64,000 nucleotides of DNA. Source: a virus. The position numbers were made by a program, and so were the translations under genes. The notes beneath the pieces are model-generated. The model did no database searches and was not told where the DNA came from. It saw only the letters and a program-made list of their open reading frames with translations. This document shows, piece after piece, positions 18,958 to 28,151 of the stretch. Numbering within the stretch: position 1 is the stretch's first letter; each line of letters begins with the position of its first letter. Location of the stretch: the IMG/VR virus record IMGVR_UViG_3300014494_000005, positions 186,001-250,000 of that record; one strand, given 5' to 3'.

Positions 18958-20095
18958 AGAATTAAAAGTATATTTAGAAACCAATAATAAATCTGGATAT
19001 AAAACAAGAGAAATACACATAAAAAATAATTTTCCTGACCTATACAATAAAATTATTGAATTCTCTAATTCAAATAGTTGGCATGAATTATTATATAATT
19101 ACATTAATAATTTATTTGAAAACCCTAAATGTATATCTTGTAACAAAATATTACATTTAAAAAAATATAATATTGGATATCACAAATATTGTTCAATTAA
19201 TTGTTTAAATAAATCAGAACAACATAAAGATAAAATAAAACAAACTTGTTTAAATACATTTGGTGTAGATAATCCATCAAAATCAAACGAAATTAAGAAA
19301 AAAATAAAAAATAAATTATATAAAAATGGAAAATGGTATAATCAAACGGATGAATGCAAAAATAAAACAAAACAAACTAATTTAAAAAAATATGGTGTTG
19401 ACCATTTTTCAAAAACAAAAGAATTTCATAATAAAAGAATTCAAACTAATATTAGAAGATATGGTATGGATTCATATAATAAAACAGAAAAATCAAAAAA
19501 TGAAACAAAAAAAAGAAATTTGGAAAAGTATAATACTGAATGGTTTTTATCAACAAATGAATTTAAAAAAAAATCAAAAAAAACTTGTTTAATTAAATAT
19601 GGTGTTGACCATCACACAAAAACTGAAGAATATAAAAATAAAATGAAAATTTATTATTTGAAAAAATATGGTGTTGAATATGCTACACAAAATAAAAGGG
19701 TTTCCGAAAAAATTGCAGCAACCATGATTGAGAGATATGGCGAATTATGGTTAAAACATGCCCCAAAATATAATCCTAATTCAATAATATATTTAGATTT
19801 ATTATCAGAAAAATTAGGGATAGAAATTCAACATGCATTAAATGGTGGTGAAAAGAAATTTATAAGATATTGGGTTGATGGTTTTATTGCGAAATATAAT
19901 ATATGTATTGAATGGGATGAAAAACATCATAATGCTAAACGACAAAAAGAACGTGATTTAATTAAAGAAAATTATCTTAAGGAAATGCATAATTGTCATA
20001 TTATAAGAATAAATGAAAAAGAATTTTTAAAAAATATTGAAGAAAATATAAAACTAATCTCTAATCAAATTAATTCTATAATTTCTTCAACATAA
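18947..20095 (+). CDS. Homing endonuclease with [10 protein letters not shown] repeats and PD-(D/E)XK-like C-terminus
   Basis: A 382-residue relative of the gene at 3100-4974. A CISC...C zinc motif near residue 60 is followed by about seven repeats of the [13 protein letters not shown] type (about residues 95-265). The C-terminal nuclease segment differs from that of 3100-4974: YWVDGFIAKYNICIEWDEKHH followed by HIIRINEKEF. The D, E-x-D and HH residues are plausible catalytic ligands. Inserted between neck-protein genes on the opposite strand. Confidence 0.75.
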   Translation: MESEELKVYLETNNKSGYKTREIHIKNNFPDLYNKIIEFSNSNSWHELLYNYINNLFENPKCISCNKILHLKKYNIGYHKYCSINCLNKSEQHKDKIKQTCLNTFGVDNPSKSNEIKKKIKNKLYKNGKWYNQTDECKNKTKQTNLKKYGVDHFSKTKEFHNKRIQTNIRRYGMDSYNKTEKSKNETKKRNLEKYNTEWFLSTNEFKKKSKKTCLIKYGVDHHTKTEEYKNKMKIYYLKKYGVEYATQNKRVSEKIAATMIERYGELWLKHAPKYNPNSIIYLDLLSEKLGIEIQHALNGGEKKFIRYWVDGFIAKYNICIEWDEKHHNAKRQKERDLIKENYLKEMHNCHIIRINEKEFLKNIEENIKLISNQINSIISST

Positions 20096-20100
20096 CTTGT

Positions 20101-21219
20101 TTATATCGAGATAATTGGAAATTTTGGAGGTTGGAATTTCATAGCATTGTTAACATTTTCAGCAATATCTGCACGAATTTTAGTCATATTTTCTTGACTT
20201 AAATATTCTAATTGGTCTAAAATAAGTTTTTCTGTATCTTCTTTTAACTTAATACCTTCATCTAATAAATGACGATAATCCATTGTAAGTTCTTTTTCTG
20301 TAACTCCTATCGAACCCGTATAAAATCCACGAATTCCACCAATAACTATTTTTACTTGAGCTATCAATAAATTTCTTATTTGTTGTTGTGCGATATCATT
20401 CATATTACTCCATTGTAATACTTTTGTTGGTGGGTCTGATGGAAGTTTAATAACATCGTTATTTTCTTCTAAACATTTATCTCTACCTTCTTTATTTGTA
20501 TCATAATACCAATACCAAACCTTTCGACCTGCATAATGTTTTCCCCATACAGAACCAATTTCATAACGACTATCTGGTATTGGATATAAATGTAACATTT
20601 TTTCACCTGTTGCTAAACCAGTAATACGATATGTTAATATTGATTGTAATACTCTTTGTTTCATTCTACGGTCTTGTGCAGATAAAAGTGTTGAAAACGT
20701 AGGTTGAACGTATAATGCAGGTCTACCTAAATACGACATTCCCATCATACCAGCACTCCATGCATTTAATGCAAATGGGTCAACTAAACCGCCATCAATT
20801 TCTGGTGGTGTTTCCCACAATACTTCATTTACTTCACGATTTTTAGGAATAATATAATGTTGTGTATGTCCACTAGTAATAATAAAATCTCTTTTAAGTT
20901 CCCAACCAGTAGCTGCTGGAGCATTAGTTCCTAAACCAACTTGTTTTGAATAAGCATATGTAAAACTTTCCATATAAGTATTTGGTTTAGTAGTAAAAGC
21001 ACTAAGAAAATCACTATTTTCTTTACTAAGACCTTCTAATCCAATCCATTGCTGTTCTATTAACCAAGTATTAACTAATGCAGAATAGTCTTCAACAACC
21101 ATTTCAAGATATGAATCTAGCATTTCATCTTTAATTTCAAATGGTCGTAATGGATACCCTAATGTATGTTTAACTCTAAGATATAATTTATTTTTATCTA
21201 CTGTTGTAATTAATGCCAT
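20101..21219 (-). CDS. Virion protein, likely neck or connector
   Basis: A 372-residue protein with an upstream late motif (AGTATTTATA). It starts LYLRVKHTLGYPLRPFEIKDEMLDSYLEMVVEDY, resembling the head-completion proteins of T4-like phages (gp13 position), and has a membrane-free, Trp/Tyr-rich centre (KVWYWYYDTN). The exact assignment is uncertain, but a structural role is well supported by composition, length and promoter class. Confidence 0.55.
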   Translation of the reverse strand: MALITTVDKNKLYLRVKHTLGYPLRPFEIKDEMLDSYLEMVVEDYSALVNTWLIEQQWIGLEGLSKENSDFLSAFTTKPNTYMESFTYAYSKQVGLGTNAPAATGWELKRDFIITSGHTQHYIIPKNREVNEVLWETPPEIDGGLVDPFALNAWSAGMMGMSYLGRPALYVQPTFSTLLSAQDRRMKQRVLQSILTYRITGLATGEKMLHLYPIPDSRYEIGSVWGKHYAGRKVWYWYYDTNKEGRDKCLEENNDVIKLPSDPPTKVLQWSNMNDIAQQQIRNLLIAQVKIVIGGIRGFYTGSIGVTEKELTMDYRHLLDEGIKLKEDTEKLILDQLEYLSQENMTKIRADIAENVNNAMKFQPPKFPIISI

Positions 21220-21264
21220 AATAGTATTTTGATATAAATACTAAAAACTTTTTTTAAAAAAACA

Positions 21265-21294
21265 TTTTAATCTCAAAAGATTGTTATATATTTG
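21265..21294 (+). promoter_or_regulatory. Bacteroidetes-type promoter
   Basis: TATATTTG at 21287-21294 with TTTT 18 bases upstream. A GTG at 21294 lies inside this element, so the ATG at 21318 is the better start for the next gene. Confidence 0.45.
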
Positions 21295-21317
21295 TGGTAC
21301 TCAAGATTAAAACATAT

Positions 21318-21800
21318 ATGTATAATATTGAATATGAAATCAAATTAAATGAACAGGGGAGACCTTGTATTGATTTATCACAAGATTATGAACATAGACC
21401 TGAAGATAAATTCTTTGCCATCGAATTAGCACGATATATACTTCAAGAGGTATATGGTCGTAGAAGTACAGAATTTGATAAGGAAGCAGCTAAAGTAATT
21501 GAAACAAGCATCAATTTGCTTGGACAAATTGGTGATGAAATAGCTGAGATATTATGGAATAATATGAAAAGTATTGGTGATTTTGATTTAATTTTAAAGA
21601 AAAAATATCATGTAATGGTTGAAACCATTAAATTGAGAGATGAATTAAATGAAAAATATATTCATTATAATGACAAAATTTACACAAGACAAGAAGGATT
21701 AAGAGTTCTTGTGCTTGAAAATAATATAATTTATGAACTACAAGGTGGAATAACAAATGAAAATTGGAAAGAATTAACAAATAATGGAAGCGAGACATAA
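21318..21800 (+). CDS. Hypothetical protein
   Basis: A 160-residue mostly helical protein (RPEDKFFAIELARYILQEVYGRR, then long helices). It is the first gene of a short operon with the helicase. No family is recognised; the centre resembles small phage accessory replication proteins in composition only. Confidence 0.6.
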   Translation: MYNIEYEIKLNEQGRPCIDLSQDYEHRPEDKFFAIELARYILQEVYGRRSTEFDKEAAKVIETSINLLGQIGDEIAEILWNNMKSIGDFDLILKKKYHVMVETIKLRDELNEKYIHYNDKIYTRQEGLRVLVLENNIIYELQGGITNENWKELTNNGSET

Positions 21801-21972
21801 AAAAACTGGAAATAAATATTTAATAATTAATGATAATGTAATTAATGCAACAAATATTAATGACGGTCAATTAATGATATTATATTGTGGTAAAAGAAAA
21901 AATTCTGATTCAATTGAAATTTTTGTAAGGGAAAGATTAGAATTTCTCGAAAAATTTAAAATAATTTCTTAA
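21784..21972 (+). CDS. Small hypothetical protein
   Basis: A 62-residue protein overlapping the previous gene by 17 bases and one base from the helicase. It looks like a compact beta barrel (HKKTGNKYLIINDNVINAT), but cannot be named. Confidence 0.6.
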   Translation: MEARHKKTGNKYLIINDNVINATNINDGQLMILYCGKRKNSDSIEIFVRERLEFLEKFKIIS

Positions 21973-21973
21973 T

Positions 21974-23458
21974 ATGAATCATAAACCAACACCAGAACAA
22001 GAAAGAATTTTTCTTTTTACAAAAAAAAGACCCGAAAATATACTTATTAAAGCCTTCGCAGGATGTGGAAAAACCTCAACTATTGTTGAAGCAGTTAAAT
22101 TACTACCACAAAATAAAAATATTATGTTTTTAGCATTTAATAAACATATTCAAGAAGAATTAAAAACCAAACTACCTGAATATGTTAGATGTTATACTAC
22201 TTATGGTCTTGGTACTTCAGCAATTAAAAGAAAATATGGTGATAAAATTCAATTTGATGAATTTAAAGCAGATAAGATAATATTAAAAAAATCAAAAAGT
22301 TGGGAATTACATGATGAATTTAAAGATGAAGAAGAAATTGGATTTTATTTAAATAACATAAAAAAACTCGCTAATTTATGTAGATTAACACTTACTACAA
22401 AATCAGAATATATTCCATATATTTCCGAAAGATATGATATTCCAATAAATAAACCAAAAGATATTAAAAGAGTATTAAAAGTCTTGGATGAAATGACAAT
22501 AGATAGAAAAACATTTGATTATACAGATATGATATATTTACCTGCTGTTGATAATAGTATTTGGATGTTTCCTCAAGATTATGTTTTTATTGATGAAATA
22601 CAGGATTTAAATAGATGCCAAATTAAAATTGTTGAAAAAATATTAAAAAAAGATAAAACAAATGGAAAAATTATTGGTAGATTAATTAGTGTCGGAGATT
22701 TTTTCCAAGGGGTCTACGGTTTCAACGCAGCAGATGACAAGTCTTTCGAATGGTTTGAAAAATTTCCAAATACAAAAATACTTCCACTTTCAGTATCATT
22801 TAGATGTTCAAAAAATGTGATAAAAAAAGCACAAGAAATTGTTCCTGATATTAAAGCATTAGATAATGCCCCTGATGGTATAGTAAGAGATGGTAATGTA
22901 ATTACTGAAGCGCAAAGTGGTGATTTTGTATTATGTAGAACTACAATGCCATTAGTAAAACTATTTTTTGAATTTCTTACACTACATAGAAAAGCAATTA
23001 TTAAAGGCTCTGATATTGGTGTACATCTTATTGAATTAATTGGTAAAATTAATAATATTGATAAATTAATTAAATTCTGGGAAAAAGAATTAGCAACATT
23101 TAGACGTGATTTAATGTCAGAAGGAATATTAAATCCTAATGAACATAGTGGATATACTGCTCTTGAAGATAAGGTGATGACATTATTATTTTTAGCCAGA
23201 CTTTCTGATAGTATTATTGATTTAAAATATAAAATAAAAACAATATTTACTGATGAAATACAAGGAATTTGTTTAAGTACTGTACATAAAATCAAAGGTT
23301 TAGAAGCTAATAGAGTTTTTATAATCAGACCTGATTTATTACCGTTACAAAATGTTAAATCTTGGCAATATATTCAAGAAAAAAACCTTGAATATGTGGC
23401 TTATACAAGAGCTAAACTTGAACTAATATTTGATAGAAATTGGACAGATGAAAAATAA
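21974..23458 (+). CDS. UvrD/Rep-like SF1 DNA helicase
   Basis: A 494-residue superfamily 1A helicase. Walker A is IKAFAGCGKTST, Walker B is VFIDEIQDLN, motif III is VGDFFQGVYGFNAA, motif IV is VSFRC, motif V is STVHKIKGLEANRVF and motif VI is EYVAYTRAKLEL. It lacks the long insertions of full-size UvrD, as do other phage members such as Dda-type enzymes. It probably acts in replication, recombination or protein displacement from DNA. Confidence 0.92.
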   Translation: MNHKPTPEQERIFLFTKKRPENILIKAFAGCGKTSTIVEAVKLLPQNKNIMFLAFNKHIQEELKTKLPEYVRCYTTYGLGTSAIKRKYGDKIQFDEFKADKIILKKSKSWELHDEFKDEEEIGFYLNNIKKLANLCRLTLTTKSEYIPYISERYDIPINKPKDIKRVLKVLDEMTIDRKTFDYTDMIYLPAVDNSIWMFPQDYVFIDEIQDLNRCQIKIVEKILKKDKTNGKIIGRLISVGDFFQGVYGFNAADDKSFEWFEKFPNTKILPLSVSFRCSKNVIKKAQEIVPDIKALDNAPDGIVRDGNVITEAQSGDFVLCRTTMPLVKLFFEFLTLHRKAIIKGSDIGVHLIELIGKINNIDKLIKFWEKELATFRRDLMSEGILNPNEHSGYTALEDKVMTLLFLARLSDSIIDLKYKIKTIFTDEIQGICLSTVHKIKGLEANRVFIIRPDLLPLQNVKSWQYIQEKNLEYVAYTRAKLELIFDRNWTDEK

Positions 23459-23469
23459 TAAATTATAAT

Positions 23470-23751
23470 ATGGAATGGAAAGTTAAAATCGAAAGAAAAG
23501 AAAATCAAAGGATTGTTGTAAAATTCAATCCAGAAGCAGAACATTTATATTTTTATGGTCAATATAAACCTCATAATCAAGAATGGGTGACATTTAGTGA
23601 AAATAAATGTAAAATATTTGATATTGATGCAAATACAATTCAAGAAACATTATTAAGTACTTATGAAATAATGAAAAAAAGACTTGATAAATATAATGAA
23701 ATTGCAGAAGGATTTACTTTAATTAAAGTAATCGAAATTCAGGAAAAATAA
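23470..23751 (+). CDS. Small hypothetical protein after the helicase
   Basis: A 93-residue protein 11 bases behind the helicase stop. It has an N-terminal beta meander and a C-terminal helix, with no family recognised. It is convergent with 23756-24121. Confidence 0.6.
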   Translation: MEWKVKIERKENQRIVVKFNPEAEHLYFYGQYKPHNQEWVTFSENKCKIFDIDANTIQETLLSTYEIMKKRLDKYNEIAEGFTLIKVIEIQEK

Positions 23752-23755
23752 ATTA

Positions 23756-24121
23756 TTATTTAGTGTTTGCACCCATATTGCTTCCAAGTGAACCGCCAGT
23801 ATTAGCAATAGGTTTTTCGTGATTTTGATTTTCTTTATTCATTGCTTCAATCGTTGCATTTAATGAACCAATCGAAGAATTAATATTACCAAGTTTATCA
23901 TAAAATATTTGATTTTGTGATTTTTGGTCTTCAAACATTTTGCTATAAACCTTTTCAGTATTATCAACTTTTGGTACTATAACAATTTGATAAAACCCAT
24001 AGAAAATTCCTAATATTGTACCTATTGTAGCAAAAAAACTTTTTAAAGTAAACACTATTTGAGTATTTGCATTTATTTGTACTTTAGTATTTATATCTGT
24101 TGTAGTTACTTTCTTTCTCAT
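23756..24121 (-). CDS. Single-span membrane protein
   Basis: A 121-residue protein with one transmembrane helix (FFATIGTILGIFYGFYQIVIV) followed by a Gln/Asn-rich coiled segment and a flexible Gly/Asn tail. I chose the internal ATG at 24121 because it starts seven bases after the upstream gene ends. An earlier in-frame ATG at 24199 would overlap that gene by 71 bases. Function unknown; small membrane proteins next to exported ones could belong to lysis. Confidence 0.55.
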   Translation of the reverse strand: MRKKVTTTDINTKVQINANTQIVFTLKSFFATIGTILGIFYGFYQIVIVPKVDNTEKVYSKMFEDQKSQNQIFYDKLGNINSSIGSLNATIEAMNKENQNHEKPIANTGGSLGSNMGANTK

Positions 24122-24128
24122 TATTTCT

Positions 24129-24611
24129 TTATTTATTTTGAAAATAATTAGAACTTTCCCAAGAAATTTTAATATTAATTGTATCATTGCTTGTTTCATA
24201 CCAGTAAATTATTGTTGGTTTAGTATCAATTATTGCAGTAAATCCATTTGGAAATTGTTCATGTGTAACTTCAATGTCATTAATAAATACTTTTGCATTA
24301 TATATCCATGTCTTTACTAAAATATTATTTCTTTTTGATTCACTAATTAAAACTAATTCATATCTATATTTAGGTAAATTAGCTACTGTTTTTTGTGTAA
24401 TATTATAATTAGCATATGTTAAAACTTTTTGTTTTGTTATATAAGATGAAATAATAATTTTATCTACATATACATTATCTATAGATTTATCCACTGCCAC
24501 ATTACTCCAAGTACCAAGAGTATCATAAACAATTTTTTTATCATAAGATTGTGCTTTTAATGTTAAAATTGGAATAAACATTAAAAATAACAAAAAATAT
24601 AATTTTTTCAT
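24129..24611 (-). CDS. Exported protein with signal peptide
   Basis: A 160-residue protein. The N-terminus is a clear signal peptide (KLYFLLFLMFIPILTLKAQ) with a KAQ|S cleavage site typical of Bacteroidetes. The mature part is a beta-rich domain without recognised family. A late motif lies 22 bases upstream. It is encoded just behind the capsid module and together with a membrane protein gene. Confidence 0.65.
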   Translation of the reverse strand: MKKLYFLLFLMFIPILTLKAQSYDKKIVYDTLGTWSNVAVDKSIDNVYVDKIIISSYITKQKVLTYANYNITQKTVANLPKYRYELVLISESKRNNILVKTWIYNAKVFINDIEVTHEQFPNGFTAIIDTKPTIIYWYETSNDTINIKISWESSNYFQNK

Positions 24612-24650
24612 AGTATTACTATTATTGCTATAAATACTTCAATATAAATA

Positions 24651-24680
24651 AAAAAAGGGATTGAATTCAATCCCTTTTTT
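24651..24680. terminator. Bidirectional intrinsic terminator downstream of the capsid gene
   Basis: A perfect palindrome AAAGGGATTGAATTCAATCC continued by CTTTTTT closes the capsid operon on the minus strand. Confidence 0.85.
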
Positions 24681-24701
24681 CTTTATTTATTACTTAATTG
24701 A

Positions 24702-26387
24702 TTACTGTAAGTCACCAATTCCAAATGTCTGTAAACCATCACAGTAAATTCTACCATAATATCTGTTCAATACCATTTTCTTTGCATAACGAGTCATGAT
24801 ACCACGAATCGGTGTAAAGTCAAATGGATTGTACATTACAGGAGTTAACTGCATTGGTACGTATGGAGCATATATGTAACCTGTTTCCAAGATACTTGTT
24901 CCTTTATGACCAATTAATACTGTATTAGCTGGTGAATAAGGGTCACGATATACTAAATATCTTCCACTAAGAGTACCGATTTTTTCAATACCCATGTTAT
25001 ACTTATCCTGTTCAGGAGCAGCATTACTTACATGGAAATATTCAAGGTCATCGAATACTGCACTTACTTCAGGAGATACAACTACCCATGATGCACCACC
25101 ACGCAATGTCGATTTGTGGATTTGAGCAGAAATTTGGTTAATCTTTGTTACCAAAGTTTGATTCCAGTCTTTCTGTACACCATAGTAAGTGTTAGTTCCT
25201 TTACGAAGTCCGTTATAGTCCCAACGAGCAGTCCAAGCAGCACCTCTACGTAAATCACGAAGAATTTCACGGTCAATTTCAGCAGCCATTTGTTCTGACA
25301 ATAAAGCTGTTAATTCAGCTTCAGCGTCAATGTTATGGAATGCACTAACGTCCTGTGCCAATTCAGGTGTCCACATAGCACGCATTTTACGTGTTTCTAC
25401 AGATACTGTTACTTGGTCAAGTACGAAAGTTACTTCAGCCATTCTTGAATCTTCTTCAAGGTCGCTGTAAGTTCTATAAATTGCTTTAAATGTAGTTGTG
25501 CCAGTTGTGCCAGACAATGGTTGATAACCATTTGCGCCCGGATATTGAAGGTCAACAACAAAAACAATTTGTCCTAATTTATTAACAATACCTTGTCCAT
25601 ATTTCTGAACTTTTACGTTGAAAGGAATAGGATTACCAGCTACAATAGTTTCACTTGCATAAGGAGCAGGTGCGGTTAAAGTCTTATTTGATATGATATG
25701 TAAACCAGCAAGGAAAGATTCAGTATCAATCTGAACACCAGCAGGACCGATTAATTTACCATCATTAGTAGTTGAAAAACCGCTAAGTGTTATTGTTGCA
25801 AATTTGTCAGTACCAAGTGTGAATGCTGCAACTGTAGTTGCACCAGTAGCTACACTCATTGTACCTTTTGAACGGTCAAATAATGAAGTACCTTCATCGT
25901 TATATGAAGTTGCATAGAATGCATCATACAATGAACGTGTTTCAAATTGTGTTAAACTTGTGGTTGGTTTTTCAGCAGCGTTGCCATAAGCACCGTCTGG
26001 TGATGTGTGTAAATTACCCGGAGTGGTTGTTGTAGTAGAGCTATCTACTCTAACACTTGTTTTTGGGTTAATATAGTACAATTTACCAATAGGTAAGTTA
26101 AGTGCTTGTACAGACACGATATCATTTGCTAACAATTTAGCAAATACTCTTCGGATTACAGGGAATGCAACAGTTTCGAACTGACCACTTGAAGAAGAAT
26201 CACTTGATTCATTAATCATATGTGACAATTGATTTTCAAACAATTGTGCGCAGTTTTCTTTTACGTTACCTTCCAAACCTTCTAACAAACCGATTTTTTC
26301 CCATCTGTTAGTAGTTATTTCTCTTTGTTCACGGAGTTGTTTTAATCCAATATTACCAACTTCCGCAGATTCCATTAAAAATCCCAT
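24702..26387 (-). CDS. Major capsid protein (T4 gp23-like)
   Basis: A 561-residue protein forming the shell. It has the gp23 hallmarks: an N-terminal region rich in polar helices (KQLREQREITTNRWEKIGLLEGLEG), the block EDSRMAEVTFVLDQVTVSVETRKMRAMWTPELAQDVSAFHNIDAEAEL, the MAAEIDREILRDLR helix and the C-terminal GYIYAPYVPMQLTPVMYNPFDFTPIRGIMTRYAKK. Gp23-type proteins lose their N-terminus to the prohead protease; the cut site is not obvious. Codon use has more G/C than the neighbours, as expected for the most highly expressed gene. Confidence 0.95.
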   Translation of the reverse strand: MGFLMESAEVGNIGLKQLREQREITTNRWEKIGLLEGLEGNVKENCAQLFENQLSHMINESSDSSSSGQFETVAFPVIRRVFAKLLANDIVSVQALNLPIGKLYYINPKTSVRVDSSTTTTTPGNLHTSPDGAYGNAAEKPTTSLTQFETRSLYDAFYATSYNDEGTSLFDRSKGTMSVATGATTVAAFTLGTDKFATITLSGFSTTNDGKLIGPAGVQIDTESFLAGLHIISNKTLTAPAPYASETIVAGNPIPFNVKVQKYGQGIVNKLGQIVFVVDLQYPGANGYQPLSGTTGTTTFKAIYRTYSDLEEDSRMAEVTFVLDQVTVSVETRKMRAMWTPELAQDVSAFHNIDAEAELTALLSEQMAAEIDREILRDLRRGAAWTARWDYNGLRKGTNTYYGVQKDWNQTLVTKINQISAQIHKSTLRGGASWVVVSPEVSAVFDDLEYFHVSNAAPEQDKYNMGIEKIGTLSGRYLVYRDPYSPANTVLIGHKGTSILETGYIYAPYVPMQLTPVMYNPFDFTPIRGIMTRYAKKMVLNRYYGRIYCDGLQTFGIGDLQ

Positions 26388-26411
26388 TTTATTTATTTAT
26401 TTAATTTTTTT

Positions 26412-28052
26412 TTAATTAATTATTTTTTTGCTTCTTGATTTTTCTACATACTCAATTAAATGTTTCATTCTATTAATGTGTTCATTATTTTCGTATGCCG
26501 TTTTTTCAACTACTTCATCAAGTTTTTGTTTTGAAGACGGTTGTATCGAAGCAGATACTTTGTTTTCAATGTTTTCAGTTAAAGTTTTACGGCTACCTTT
26601 CATTTCAGTAAGGATTGCTTTATACTTTTTCTGTGATTCAGCAATTGTATCAATTTTTTTAAATTCATTGATAATTTTAATTTTATCATCTTGCGTTAAT
26701 GCCAATGTTTCATTTACCAAAAGGTTATTTACATGAGCCAAATTGGTATTGAATGTTGCCATTTCTTTCAATTGATTGCGATATTTTTCCAATGCAGATT
26801 TATATTGTTCCACTAATGTAGTTACTGATTGTTTGTATTTCTTAGTTTCATTTAATTGTTTTGTTAATTTCTTATTTTCATCAATTAAACCACCAAGTTT
26901 TTTATCAGATTCGGTTTGAAGACCACTACGCATTTTGTTTGCTGCAGCAGTATCTCTATATCCTTTACCGGGTATAGTTGCTGTTACTTTTTTCATATTT
27001 GCAAGTGTTTGTGTTTTACTTTCTTCAATTTCACTTTCTGAAACACCACTACCACCTAATACGGCTTCAACGTCTTTGTCAGTAATTGGTTCTTCATCAA
27101 TAAGTTTGTCAGTAGGACCTTGTGCATGCTGTGTATTTATTTGACTGTCCGTGCCATAAGTTTGAGCACCATCAGTTGCACCACCAGCGTGCATTTCTTC
27201 TATGTTTTTTTCGTCAATAAGTTTATCAGTAGGACCTTGTGCGTGTTGTGTATTTATTTGACTGTCAGTGCCATAAGTTTGAGCACCATCAGTTGCACCA
27301 CCAGCATGCATTTCTTCCATATTATTACCCATTGATTTAATCATTTCATCAATTTGACTTCTCATATTAACTAATTGATTAAATGCAATTCCTTTATTGC
27401 CTTTTTCCATATATGAAGGTGATTCTGGTGCGATACCTTTCAGTTCCTCACCAAGTCCTTGCATAGTTGAAATTTCTTGTTCGATTTCATCCATTGTAAT
27501 GACTTCATCTTCATTTCCTGCACCTTCTAAAGCAGAACCTACTCCATCAACATCAAGTTCTGTTATGTTAAATTCTTCAGTTTGAAGTGGTTTTTTTGCT
27601 TTTTCATCGAAAGGTTTGCCGTCACCAGCAGTTTCTTCGACTTTTTGAACACCCTTTGCTTTTTCTTTATAAGGGTCACTTTTGCCTACAGTATCAGTGA
27701 TTTTTACATCTTCTTCAACTTTTGCCACTTTTTTTGCTGGTTCTGTGAATACACCATCTTTTCCAGCAATTTCTTCAACCTTTTTGGTCTCTTTTACTTC
27801 TTTTTTCATATCAGATTCTTTATTTGATTCGGTTTCACCTACAACTATAGGTTCTTTTGTTTCGTCAAGTTTTTTATATGACTCTTTTGTTTTTTTATTT
27901 TTATTTTGTAATTCTTCCTTTAATAAGTTATTAAACTTTTCAGGAAATTCTTCAGCTAATTTTTGTTTAGCATTAGCTTCCGCAGATTCCTTGATTGCAT
28001 TATAATCAGTTAATGCTTCTTTGATTATCGATGATTTCTTATCGTCTTTCAT
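26412..28052 (-). CDS. Prohead core/scaffold protein (T4 gp22-like position)
   Basis: A 546-residue, highly charged, Lys/Glu-rich coiled-coil protein lying between protease and capsid genes, the gene order of T4-like phages (21-22-23). I chose the ATG at 28052 because GTATTTATATA overlaps an upstream in-frame ATG. The N-terminal half has repeated KVEE-type segments. The middle has a tandem duplication of 39 residues. The C-terminal half is a long coiled coil ending in NEHINRMKHLIEYVEKSRSKK, the conserved tail of such scaffolds. Confidence 0.8.
   Translation of the reverse strand: MKDDKKSSIIKEALTDYNAIKESAEANAKQKLAEEFPEKFNNLLKEELQNKNKKTKESYKKLDETKEPIVVGETESNKESDMKKEVKETKKVEEIAGKDGVFTEPAKKVAKVEEDVKITDTVGKSDPYKEKAKGVQKVEETAGDGKPFDEKAKKPLQTEEFNITELDVDGVGSALEGAGNEDEVITMDEIEQEISTMQGLGEELKGIAPESPSYMEKGNKGIAFNQLVNMRSQIDEMIKSMGNNMEEMHAGGATDGAQTYGTDSQINTQHAQGPTDKLIDEKNIEEMHAGGATDGAQTYGTDSQINTQHAQGPTDKLIDEEPITDKDVEAVLGGSGVSESEIEESKTQTLANMKKVTATIPGKGYRDTAAANKMRSGLQTESDKKLGGLIDENKKLTKQLNETKKYKQSVTTLVEQYKSALEKYRNQLKEMATFNTNLAHVNNLLVNETLALTQDDKIKIINEFKKIDTIAESQKKYKAILTEMKGSRKTLTENIENKVSASIQPSSKQKLDEVVEKTAYENNEHINRMKHLIEYVEKSRSKKIIN
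27089..27322 (-). repeat. Two tandem 117-base units inside the scaffold gene
   Basis: Two consecutive copies encode EEMHAGGATDGAQTYGTDS followed by QINTQHAQGPTDKLIDE. They differ at only a few bases, so the duplication is recent or kept similar by recombination. Confidence 0.9.
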
Positions 28053-28151
28053 ATTATTAATGTCGTAACTAATACCATAATTTTTATATAAATACATTCT
28101 CTTTACGAAAAAGTGTAATTACATACTAAAATTCTTATTTGTAAGTCTTTT

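Noticed and set aside
26428-28005. Several plus-strand open frames (Ser/Phe-rich) across the scaffold gene
   Set aside because: They are complements of the Lys/Glu-rich scaffold frame, are low-complexity, and have no start signals.
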